DNA of 64,000 nt. Source: Aurantimonas marina (GTDB lineage: Bacteria; Pseudomonadota; Alphaproteobacteria; Rhizobiales; Rhizobiaceae). The notes beneath the pieces are model-generated. The model ran no database searches and was not told the DNA's origin. It saw nothing but the letters and a program-made list of their open reading frames with translations. Position numbers and translations under genes: made by a program. The stretch covers positions 1 through 64,000 of the forward strand of contig NZ_JADDXW010000006.1 of NCBI RefSeq assembly GCF_017183135.1. Direction: 5' to 3'. Below, piece after piece: positions 8,736 to 15,752 of the stretch; within the stretch, counting starts at the first letter, position 1, and every line of letters begins with the position of its first letter.

Positions 8736-8785
8736 GTCGATCGCTTTCCACAGAACCATCCCGTCGTTGGACGAGAATCGCGTTG

Positions 8786-9352
8786 CTAATACGAACGTTG
8801 CGTGATGCTCACACTATTCGCATTTCCCGCCTGTGAAAAGACCGCCGTATTGTTATTGCCGAACTGTTGAACTGCGGCCTGATTGCCGGCCCCCCGGATC
8901 GACGCGGTGACGGCGTTGCCGTCGCCGTTCTGGGCCAGCGCGAAAAGATTGGAGCGGCCGGTCACGGCGACAGTCATGTCGTTGCCGTCGCCGAGTTGGG
9001 CCATGCCGAAGATGTTGGAGCTGCCGGTGATGGAGACATCCATGGCGTTGCCCTCGCCGTGCTGGGTAAGCCGGCCGGGCAACAGGCCGGTGGCGAGTGG
9101 CGCCCCACTGAAGGCGCCGCCGGATGGTCCGCCATTGCCGTCGCCTTCGATTTTCAGGTTGATCGCGTTGGTCAGCGATCCGCCCGCGCTCGCCGTCTGC
9201 AGCACCTCAAGGCGATTGCCGTCGCCGTCAATCTGGTAGGATACGGCGTTTCTGGCGTCCGAGCCGTCCGAAATGACCAGCAGATTGTCGGCCGTCGCAG
9301 GCGATGCGGCGAGAAGGGCTGCGGCGAAAAGGGCGTGGCGTGCGAGGGACAT
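8786..9352 (-). CDS. Curlin-repeat protein (188 residues)
   Basis: This secreted protein has a short signal peptide (MSLARHALFAAALLAASPATA) and is the closest in size to E. coli CsgA or CsgB (about 151 residues). Clear repeats occur in the second half: LTQHGEGNAMDVSITG, AQLGDGNDMTVAVTG, AQNGDGNAVTASIRG, VQQFGNNNTAVFSQAG and NSVSITQRSY. Their spacing of about 22-24 residues matches the one-turn curlin repeat. It lies between the large curlin gene at 9480-11024 and the 261-residue curlin. A stem-loop just before the start codon includes part of the ribosome site. It could be a nucleator (CsgB-like) or a minor subunit. Confidence 0.87.
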   Translation of the reverse strand: MSLARHALFAAALLAASPATADNLLVISDGSDARNAVSYQIDGDGNRLEVLQTASAGGSLTNAINLKIEGDGNGGPSGGAFSGAPLATGLLPGRLTQHGEGNAMDVSITGSSNIFGMAQLGDGNDMTVAVTGRSNLFALAQNGDGNAVTASIRGAGNQAAVQQFGNNNTAVFSQAGNANSVSITQRSY

Positions 9353-9360
9353 GCGATGTC

Positions 9361-9384
9361 TCCGGAACCGTTGCGGTTTCCGGA
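9361..9384 (-). promoter_or_regulatory. Stem-loop overlapping the ribosome site of the 188-residue curlin
   Basis: On the minus strand TCCGGAAACCG pairs with CGGTTCCGGA around a CAA loop, with one bulged base. The 3' arm runs into CGGAGACATCGC-ATG, so the likely Shine-Dalgarno GGAG is partly inside the stem. It could limit translation of this subunit relative to its neighbours. Confidence 0.45.
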
Positions 9385-9479
9385 CGATCGCAGAAGCACC
9401 TTAAATCCTCGTTTCGAAATCGGTCGAATTGCTGTCTTAATCTGCGAGCCGGATCCGAACCCCGAACATCGCCTGAAGA

Positions 9480-11024
9480 CTATTGTCGGACCAGCAACCG
9501 GTTGCCGTCGCCGGTCTGGCTGAACCCGGCGATGTTGCCGTTGCCATCCTGAACGACCACCGACCGGTTGGCGCTGCCGGCGACGACCGCCGTCACCAGA
9601 TTGCGGGCGCCCGACTGCGACGCCGCAAAGGCGTTGCGGTTGCCGGAGACGATGAAGTCGACCTCGTTGAACGCGCCCTCCTGCCGGATCTTTCCGGGAG
9701 CCAGTCCGGCGACGGCGCTCGCGGCGGCGAGGACGCCGTCGCCGAAGCCGCCCGAGCGGCGTGTGTTGTTGTCGTCGCCGTCGATCTCAAGCCGGACGCG
9801 GTTGTCGGAGCCTTGCTGGCGGAGGGATGCCGCATTGCGCCGACCGTCAAACCGTGCGGCGAGCGCGTTGCGCTCGCCCGACTGCTCGAACACCAACGCG
9901 TTGTCTTCGCCCTCCTGGCGCGCGACCGCCTCGTTGGCGGCTCCCTCGACGACGCCGGTGATGGCGTTGCCGGCGCCATCCTGCAAGAAGCCGAAGAGGT
10001 TGCCGTCGCTGTTGGCGCCGGTGACGTAGGAGATCATGTTGCCGTCGCCGAACTGCGAGATCGACGCCTGCAGGACGCCAAGGTCGCCCGGCACCAGCGC
10101 GAGCCGCCCGGCCCCGTTCCGCCCGTCGCCGCCATTGCCGTCGCCGGCGAGCGTCAGGGTGATCAGATTGCCGGTGCTGGCGACACCGATCTTGCCCTGG
10201 ACGACGTTCTCGATGAAATTCTCCGTGCCGGCCTGCGTCAGATCGGCCCGGTTGCGGTTGCCAGCCTGATCGACGGCACGCACGATGTTGCGGTCGCCCA
10301 GCGACTGCCCGATGGTGACGACGTTGGACGTGCCGTTCTGCCGCGACGTCTCGATCCGGTTGCCGCCCCCCAACTGCGTGGTCGTCAGGCTGTTGCCGGA
10401 GCCCTCCTGAAAAGCGGTGACGAGAACGTTGCCAGCACGAGAACCATCGCCCCGCTGGGAGATCGACACCGAGTTGGTCACGCCGGCGAAAGCCGTGGTG
10501 GAATCGTTGATCTGGATCACCTGGCCGATCGCCTGGGTGGCGTCGTCGGGCCCAGCAGCAACAGCCTGACGCAGCGTGAGGCTGTTGGAGAAAAACGGCG
10601 AGGCGCGACCCAAGGCGCGACTCGCCACTTGTCGGACCGCCTCCAGCACATTGCGGGCGGCCCCCGTGAAGCTCGAAATCTGCTCGATACTGATCCGGTT
10701 GCGGTTGCCGCTCTGGCCGGTGCCAGTCATCACCAGGCCAAGGCTGGGGCGGGCCCCGTCACGGTTGTTGGTGGCGACCTTGTTGCCAAAGCCGGTCTGG
10801 TCGATGGCGATGACATTGCCGAGCCCGTCCTGGGTCAAGCGCAGCGTATCGGCATCGCCGCCGACGACATTGCCGTTGCCGTTTTGATCGATGCGAATCC
10901 GGTTTGTGTCGCCGGTCTGGCCGACGAAGACCTCGTTGTCTCCGGCGGATTGCGCGGAGGCCGAAGCCGATGCGGCGATGCCGGCCAGCAACGCGGCGGT
11001 CGTGCGGATTAGGAGGCGGCCCAT
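9480..11024 (-). CDS. Large curlin-repeat protein (514 residues)
   Basis: The product begins with a signal peptide (MGRLLIRTTAALLAGIAAS...ASAQ) and is built almost wholly of curlin-type strands: NEVFVGQTGDTNRIRIDQNG, NVIAIDQTGFGNKVA, NSVSISQRGDGS, NRADLTQAGTENFI, ALVFEQSGERNALAAR and a terminal GFSQTGDGNRLLVRQ. The regular N-x5-Q-x-G-x2-N spacing is that of amyloid curlins that leave the cell through CsgG. It is over three times as long as E. coli CsgA. A second large curlin precedes it on the same strand after a 114-bp spacer, and a 188-residue curlin follows. Probably a major fibre subunit; subunit role is inferred. Confidence 0.9.
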   Translation of the reverse strand: MGRLLIRTTAALLAGIAASASASAQSAGDNEVFVGQTGDTNRIRIDQNGNGNVVGGDADTLRLTQDGLGNVIAIDQTGFGNKVATNNRDGARPSLGLVMTGTGQSGNRNRISIEQISSFTGAARNVLEAVRQVASRALGRASPFFSNSLTLRQAVAAGPDDATQAIGQVIQINDSTTAFAGVTNSVSISQRGDGSRAGNVLVTAFQEGSGNSLTTTQLGGGNRIETSRQNGTSNVVTIGQSLGDRNIVRAVDQAGNRNRADLTQAGTENFIENVVQGKIGVASTGNLITLTLAGDGNGGDGRNGAGRLALVPGDLGVLQASISQFGDGNMISYVTGANSDGNLFGFLQDGAGNAITGVVEGAANEAVARQEGEDNALVFEQSGERNALAARFDGRRNAASLRQQGSDNRVRLEIDGDDNNTRRSGGFGDGVLAAASAVAGLAPGKIRQEGAFNEVDFIVSGNRNAFAASQSGARNLVTAVVAGSANRSVVVQDGNGNIAGFSQTGDGNRLLVRQ

Positions 11025-11101
11025 CGCGACGATGCCCTTCTAAATGAAAGGTGGCGGCCGTTCGCATGCCGTCGAACGTGCCGCCGCTCTTTATCGGTGC
11101 A

Positions 11102-11119
11102 CCGGGCCTCGCGGCCCGG
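11102..11119 (-). terminator. GC-rich hairpin between the two large curlin genes
   Basis: A perfect 7-bp stem CCGGGCC/GGCCCGG with a 4-base loop lies 20 bp past the stop of the first large curlin. No run of T follows on the minus strand, so it is more likely a partial attenuator or mRNA-stabilising hairpin than a full terminator. Confidence 0.4.
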
Positions 11120-11138
11120 CGCTTCTCAAGCCTTTTGC

Positions 11139-12710
11139 CTACTGGCTAATGCCGAGGCTGTTGCCGCTGCCGGACTGGGTGAAGGCGGCGACGTTGTTGT
11201 TCCCGATCTGCGCCACGACGGCCTGGTTCATGCTGCCGCTGATAGACCCGTCGATAGCGTTGCCGTCACCGCGCTGGTACGTTGCGAAGGCGCTCCGGTT
11301 GCCGGTGACCGTCAGCGACAGTTCGTTTCCGGCCCCCTCCTGGAAGAGGTCGCCCTGCGAGAACGAGGACACGCCCGTCAGCCCAGTGTTGCCGGAGTCG
11401 GCCCGCGCGTCGTCACGTGCGCTGCCGGCCGCCGTCCCGTTGAAGCTGTTGCCCGTGACGGCGAAGTTGTTGTTCAGGCTTCCGGTGATGGTGACGCCGG
11501 CCGTGTTGGTACCGTCCTGCTGCACGTTGAGGATGTTGTCGTCACCCCGGACGATCTCGACGGTGGCCGTGTTGGCATCTGTCTGGTCGATATCGACGAC
11601 GTTACCATCCGCGTTGTTGGAGATCGTGACGCTCGCGTCGTTGGCGCCAGCTCCACCGTCCTGAAGGACGTTCACCATGTTGTCGTCGGAGTTGTTGATG
11701 TCGATCATCGCCAAGTCACCGATGCCCGACTGCGTGACGTCCGTCACGTTGCGGTTGCCGCGAACGTCGATGTTAATGTCGTTGGTCGTGCCGGTCTGGG
11801 TCGTCGTCGCGGCGTTGTCACGGCCCCGCTGGGACAGCAGCGTCAGCGTGTTATCAATGCCGGTCTGGCTCACATCGGCGTCGTTGCCTCCGCCGATCTG
11901 CGTCAGCTCGGTGATTCGGTTGCCCGTCGTGTTGTTAGCGTTGCTCTGGAACGTGGTGGCGGTGTTGTCACCACCTCCGGTGTTCACCTGATTGAGGAGG
12001 CGGATGCCGGTACCCTCTGTACCATTCCCACCACCGTCTTGCGTGATGTTCGCGATGTTGGTGCTGCCGGAGCCGCGATTGTCCTGCCGGGCTTCGTAGA
12101 CGCTAGAATATCCCCGCTGATCCACAGTGAGCTGGTTGCCGTTGCCGGTTTGCGTCAGGCCGGAGCCATCGCTACGCGGACCGCTGACCGTATTGCCGAT
12201 CTTGTTGCGGGTGGATGTCTGATCGATCTCAATCATGTTGGCAGACGCACTGCCGCCACCCACGAAAGTCTGCTTGACATTCGAGACGACATTGATTCCG
12301 CCGCTCTGGTCGATGTCGGCCGTATTGCGGGTGGCGGAACCGCTCGACCGGCCGCGCTGCTGCACCTCGAATATAGTGCCGGTGCCGGTGCTGCCCTGCG
12401 TGATGGTCAGTTCGTTACCATTGTTGATCTGGTCGATCCCGCGCCCGGCCTGATCGCCAGCGACGCCGGCACGCTGGTCGGTGCCCGTCTGCTCGATGTC
12501 GATGCTGTTGAAGCTGCCGTTCTGCGTGACGGCGCCGGGCGGGTTCGTCGGAGCGCCCGCCTCCGAGCTGGTCGCGCCGCTCTGGTCGATGACAAGATCG
12601 TTGTTGTTTCCGGACTGCGCCGTATAGGCCTCGTTGCTCTGCGCATACGCCACGCCCGACATAAACGTCAGCGCGGTCGCGGCCATTAGGACTTTCTTAA
12701 CGGATGCCAT
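11139..12710 (-). CDS. Large curlin-repeat protein (523 residues), first curlin of the cluster
   Basis: Translation most likely starts at the ATG at 12710: AGGGAG lies about 9 bases upstream and a signal peptide follows at once (MASVKKVLMAATALTFMSGV...YAQ). The rest is a long array of curlin strands such as NDLVIDQSG, NSIDIEQTGTDQ, NELTITQGSTGTG, NTADIDQSGG, NQLTVDQRG, NTLTLLSQRGRDN and NVVDIDQTDAN, ending in AFTQSGSGNSLGISQ. Asp and Asn are very frequent, Cys absent. It should be secreted through CsgG and polymerise as surface amyloid. It is first after a 670-bp leader that contains a plausible promoter, so it is the best candidate for the main subunit. Confidence 0.9.
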   Translation of the reverse strand: MASVKKVLMAATALTFMSGVAYAQSNEAYTAQSGNNNDLVIDQSGATSSEAGAPTNPPGAVTQNGSFNSIDIEQTGTDQRAGVAGDQAGRGIDQINNGNELTITQGSTGTGTIFEVQQRGRSSGSATRNTADIDQSGGINVVSNVKQTFVGGGSASANMIEIDQTSTRNKIGNTVSGPRSDGSGLTQTGNGNQLTVDQRGYSSVYEARQDNRGSGSTNIANITQDGGGNGTEGTGIRLLNQVNTGGGDNTATTFQSNANNTTGNRITELTQIGGGNDADVSQTGIDNTLTLLSQRGRDNAATTTQTGTTNDINIDVRGNRNVTDVTQSGIGDLAMIDINNSDDNMVNVLQDGGAGANDASVTISNNADGNVVDIDQTDANTATVEIVRGDDNILNVQQDGTNTAGVTITGSLNNNFAVTGNSFNGTAAGSARDDARADSGNTGLTGVSSFSQGDLFQEGAGNELSLTVTGNRSAFATYQRGDGNAIDGSISGSMNQAVVAQIGNNNVAAFTQSGSGNSLGISQ

Positions 12711-13380
12711 TGTAAATTCTCCCTGTTGATCGCTTGCCTCTGTGGTTGCTGCCTCGGGCAAGATCGCGATTGCATAGTCGCTTCTCATCCCCGGAGGGGA
12801 AGAAGCCCGTTGACCCGCTTTACGGGCGCAATTTTCCGCGCCCGGCACAGCCCGTGCCGGACCCGCTTTTCGAGGCGGTGCCCCACCGCGCAACCCTGGC
12901 AGCCCGGACTTAACGGCCGGCACTGGCGGGCATAACGTTCCTGTCGATACGGACGCCGCATCCGGTCGCCCGTGTTCGGACAGTTTCTCGGAAGTGGTTG
13001 AGATTCCCCCACCCACGCACGCTCCGGTTTCGTCACCGTGGTCAACGAACCGTTAACGAGACGTGCGAACTATACCTCAGTCTTACACAGCGTCAATCGC
13101 CCCGACGCTTATTGTCTTACCTAACGCATTGATAATTAATGCTCGGATTTGTCTCAAATTGACACGATCAGGGGTTCGGCCTCTGCGCCGCGCCTCCGCT
13201 CTTGGGGCGTGCGGCCAAAGACGCTACTCTCGCGAGGGATGGACGTCGGTTTTTGAAAGGAAGGACGGGCGACGCGCACGTCGCGTCCACAGGGGCGGGG
13301 CAGACACGTGCAGGCGGAGAGGCGGCGGACGCAGCCGCACAAGCGCGGCGCGACGAGATTGCGTCGGGCCGCGGGCGCTC
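12711..13380 (-). other. Long leader region upstream of the first large curlin
   Basis: No supported gene lies in these 670 bp between csgG and the first curlin. The frame of the curlin stays open back to 13016 but has neither signal peptide nor ribosome site there. The stretch from about 13050 to 13165 is distinctly AT-rich and holds the promoter candidate given separately and a GCATT/AATGC inverted repeat at about 13128-13144. A hairpin GGGCGC/GCGCCC with an AT loop sits at 12824-12843 in the would-be leader RNA. Confidence 0.55.
13069..13096 (-). promoter_or_regulatory. Candidate sigma-70-type promoter for the curlin genes
   Basis: On the minus strand TTGACG (13096-13091) and TATAGT (13074-13069) are separated by 16 bp. 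This would start transcription near 13062 and leave an untranslated leader of about 350 nt before the first large curlin. Confidence 0.45.
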
Positions 13381-14625
13381 CTAGCGGAACAGCATGCCGA
13401 TCAGGGTGCGTGGCGCGTCCTCCGCGCCACTGTCGTTCGAGCCGACCGCGGGCTCGTCGGGCGCCGGCGCCGGGGGCAGATCGCGCGGCGCCTCTTGGGC
13501 CGGCTGACCACGAACCTGCCCTGGTGCCGGTTTCGCGTCGCTCCCATTAGCGTTCACACCCGGAACTCTTCGGACGATCGGCTGTGCGGGCGGCGGCGTG
13601 ACCACGCGAGGCGTCACCGGTGCGGCTGAGCTTTTGGGTTGCACCACGCGGCGCTGCGTCACCCGCACCGGCCGCGCCGGCACCGTATCGACAACATCGC
13701 CGGCATTCGCGGTTTGTGGTCGCGACGGAGAGACCGCGCCGGCGGTCAGCCTGAAACCGTATTTTTCGTCACGGTAGGCGGCGATATAGGCCTGGCCCGC
13801 TGCCCGGTCGGCGAAGGACCAGACACCCAGCTCGGCGCCCTCGACGATCATCGCCTCGACCGCCTTTTCCACCGCCGATTGCACGGCGATCTGCTTGGGC
13901 TCGTTGTAGGTGGTGCCGGCCTCGGCCTGCAACAGTTCATCGAGCTTCACATAACGGAACGCGCCGCCCTGCAGCGAATAGGACGCCACGGCCTTACGCG
14001 TCGTCACGCTGGTCAGCACCTCGCCGGTCTTGGTCGAGACCGCGCGTAGGGTGACCGTCACGACGTCTTGGATGTATTTGGCATCGCCGCCGATGCCGAG
14101 GAAATTGGCACCGGCGCCCCCGGTCACGGTGTTGGTATCGTAACCGATGATGCCGCCCTGGACGATGATGCCGGCATGCAGCAGCGGTGGCAGGACGTTC
14201 GCGTTGATCTTCTCCTCGCCGCGATACAGACGGCGCATCTCAGTGATGATCTGGCGCTCCTTGAGGAGATCGTCGAGCTCCTTGCGCTCGAGGACCATAA
14301 ACCAGCGTCGCTCGCCGGCGTCCTGCAGCGCCTTGATCAGGATCGCGGCACCGCCCTGGGTGACCGCCCTCGACAGCGTCTGGACGTTTTCGCGCTCCTT
14401 GAACTGACCGGTCAGGTCTTCAAGATCATAAACGGCGACCGCAGTCTTCTTGGCGGGGGGCGGCAGGCGGCGCAACGCGTCGTTGGGGTAGCTGACGGGG
14501 GCCACGACAGGCAACGTGTCGATGTAGGACTCCGTCGTCACGCAACCCGCGAGCGGCGCGATGCACAGCGTCAGAGCGAATCTCCGCGCGAGGCGGGCGC
14601 GCCCCGGATACTCTGAAATCATCAA
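13381..14625 (-). CDS. csgG: CsgG-type curli secretion channel with a proline-rich C-terminal extension
   Basis: CsgG is the outer-membrane lipoprotein that forms the ring-shaped pore for unfolded curlins. The lipobox is clear (CIAPLAGC) and the core matches the family: KKTAVAVYDLEDLTGQF, LSRAVTQGGAAILIKALQ, WFMVLERKELDDLLKERQII, AGIIVQGGIIGYDTNTVTGG and VTVTLRAVSTKTGEVL. The core ends near residue 296 (E. coli CsgG is 277 as precursor). A further 118 residues follow, rich in Pro, Arg and Ala and ending RTLIGMLFR; this tail should be on the periplasmic side or plug-like, but its role is unknown. csgF precedes it by 32 bp, so the two form one operon. Confidence 0.94.
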   Translation of the reverse strand: MMISEYPGRARLARRFALTLCIAPLAGCVTTESYIDTLPVVAPVSYPNDALRRLPPPAKKTAVAVYDLEDLTGQFKERENVQTLSRAVTQGGAAILIKALQDAGERRWFMVLERKELDDLLKERQIITEMRRLYRGEEKINANVLPPLLHAGIIVQGGIIGYDTNTVTGGAGANFLGIGGDAKYIQDVVTVTLRAVSTKTGEVLTSVTTRKAVASYSLQGGAFRYVKLDELLQAEAGTTYNEPKQIAVQSAVEKAVEAMIVEGAELGVWSFADRAAGQAYIAAYRDEKYGFRLTAGAVSPSRPQTANAGDVVDTVPARPVRVTQRRVVQPKSSAAPVTPRVVTPPPAQPIVRRVPGVNANGSDAKPAPGQVRGQPAQEAPRDLPPAPAPDEPAVGSNDSGAEDAPRTLIGMLFR

Positions 14626-14657
14626 ATCCCCCTCGAAAACTGATCTGCCCCCGTAGA

Positions 14658-15125
14658 TCAGTTCGAACTTGTCACAAGCTGTGGAACGACGATCTCCGTC
14701 GTGGTTCCGTCGATCGCATCGAAAATCGTCAGTCGGATGGAGTCCAGCGAGCGCGAGAATGTTACGGTGGTGCTGCCGAACTGTACTGTTCCCTGATCCT
14801 GCGGGTTGTCGCCGAAGATCGCGTCGGTCACCTGTCCGGCAAGAGCGGACAGCAAACGGCCCTGGAGCTGTCGCACGAAGAGGTCGGCGTCGTCGTTGCG
14901 CGCGGTCCCCGGATCCGTCAGTCCGCCACCCCCGGTGAGATCATCATCGGCGTCGCTGGCGGTCGCCTCCCGCTGGGCGTTCGCCACTGCGAAGAGATGC
15001 GAGGAGTTCAACGGGCTGCCGCCGAAGGATGGATTGATCGGCGTGTAGACAAGATCCCCGGCGAAGGCCGGCGACACGGAGACCATGGCAAGCGAAAGCA
15101 ACAGGCAGGTCGAGAAGCGCACCAT
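14658..15125 (-). CDS. csgF: CsgF-type curli assembly protein
   Basis: CsgF is exported and caps the extracellular side of the CsgG pore, where it couples secretion to fibre nucleation. The 155-residue product has a signal peptide (LLLSLAMVSVSPAFA) followed by DLVYTPINPSFGGSPLNSSHLF, the highly conserved N terminus that inserts into the CsgG barrel. The C-terminal half (TVTFSRSLDSIRLTIFDAID) also fits the family. The start has AGAAGGAG upstream. It is the first gene of the leftward csgF-csgG unit. csgE, which usually accompanies these genes, is not found nearby. Confidence 0.93.
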   Translation of the reverse strand: MVRFSTCLLLSLAMVSVSPAFAGDLVYTPINPSFGGSPLNSSHLFAVANAQREATASDADDDLTGGGGLTDPGTARNDDADLFVRQLQGRLLSALAGQVTDAIFGDNPQDQGTVQFGSTTVTFSRSLDSIRLTIFDAIDGTTTEIVVPQLVTSSN

Positions 15126-15752
15126 CGGAATCTCCTTCTAATTGCACCTTACCAACCGGAAATCGCTCTAATATGCAAGGCATTGGGTCAGTGAACGAGT
15201 TCGCGGCCCGATTTCTGTTGCCTGATAGGCACAGGAATCGAGCCGAACGAGTCACTATCGGGCTGGAATGGACGGGCCTGTGCGAGCGGTCTGCTCTGGA
15301 TCGATAAGCGATGTGCTTGCCGGGTGCACTGGCGCGGCGGGAGCTTCGCTCGAATGTCTCTATTTGGAAGGGCAATTGCGTCGATAGGTTCTTTCCTGAA
15401 AGGAAGAAGTTTCGGCTTTCCGAATCGCCCTACCTTGGCTCCGGACGCCCCACTTCGCGAAACAGAAGCTTTGCAGGGCCGTATGCGCGGCCGGCACCCC
15501 CCGATCGATTCTGCGTCGAATGGAGCAGAAACCTGCGGCAGCCGGAATTGCCTTTTCACGACCTTGCATGTGCATAACATCGTGTATAACAATGCGCGAC
15601 AGGAGCGGGGTAAGTTACTGTTTTTTAAGCTGCATTTATATCCAGCGCGGCGTCCCGTTGGGCGTACCATTTTTCTTCATCGCGAACCACTGCCGGGAGC
15701 TGGACGGATCAGCTGAGGCCCGCCCCGGTTTGAACTGCAACGGCGGTAGCGG
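15126..15752. other. Right end of the island, no supported gene
   Basis: This 627-bp stretch holds the csgF promoter region and the right attachment repeat. Frames of 130 and 160 codons are open on opposite strands at 15324-15716 and 15188-15670, but neither shows a recognisable domain or good ribosome site. The DNA becomes AT-rich at about 15560-15650, as often seen next to recombination sites. Confidence 0.5.
15653..15669 (+). repeat. attR: second copy of the tRNA-Glu 3' end
   Basis: TCCCGTTGGGCGTACCA is identical to the 3' end of tRNA-Glu at 4077-4093 and in the same orientation. There is no tRNA body upstream of it, so it is a displaced fragment, as expected at the far end of an element integrated into a tRNA gene. 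Confidence 0.8.

Larger units (their letters stand above)
4077..15669. mobile_element. Putative tRNA-Glu-integrated genomic island carrying a curli locus
   Basis: The 11.6 kb segment is bounded by an exact 17-bp direct repeat of the tRNA-Glu 3' end, including the CCA. The intact tRNA is at the left end, and a broken tyrosine integrase lies about 100 bp inside it, reading away from the tRNA. That is the standard architecture of tRNA-targeted integrative elements. The cargo is an eight-gene curli-type operon set on the opposite strand. The integrase has an in-frame amber codon and lacks one catalytic arginine, so the element is probably immobile. I infer the island from repeat plus integrase; I cannot compute a composition difference, and no second mobility gene is visible. 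Confidence 0.72.

Noticed and set aside
9483-11012. A 509-codon open frame on the plus strand opposite the 514-residue curlin
   Set aside because: It is an antisense shadow of the repetitive curlin gene: GC-rich repeats avoid stops on the other strand, and the translation has no signal peptide or recognisable domain.
11097-12689. A 530-codon plus-strand frame opposite the 523-residue curlin
   Set aside because: Same reason: a shadow of the repeat array, with biased Val/Asp/Gly composition and no ribosome site.
8786-12710. Frequent short DNA repeats (variants of GTTGCCGTCGCCG) that at first look like a CRISPR or satellite array
   Set aside because: They are degenerate, in phase with codons, and encode the GDGN-type turns of curlin repeats; spacers are not of constant length.
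12711-13016. N-terminal extension of the first large curlin by 102 codons
   Set aside because: A strong ribosome site and a signal peptide define the start at 12710; the upstream part is Arg/Pro-rich and unlike a secreted protein.
13100-13145. A CtrA-type box in the curlin leader
   Set aside because: TTAA-like half-sites are present but the required seven-base spacing with a second TTAA is not met.
15188-15670. A 160-codon minus-strand gene at the right end of the island
   Set aside because: No domain, no good ribosome site, and it would begin inside the attachment repeat.
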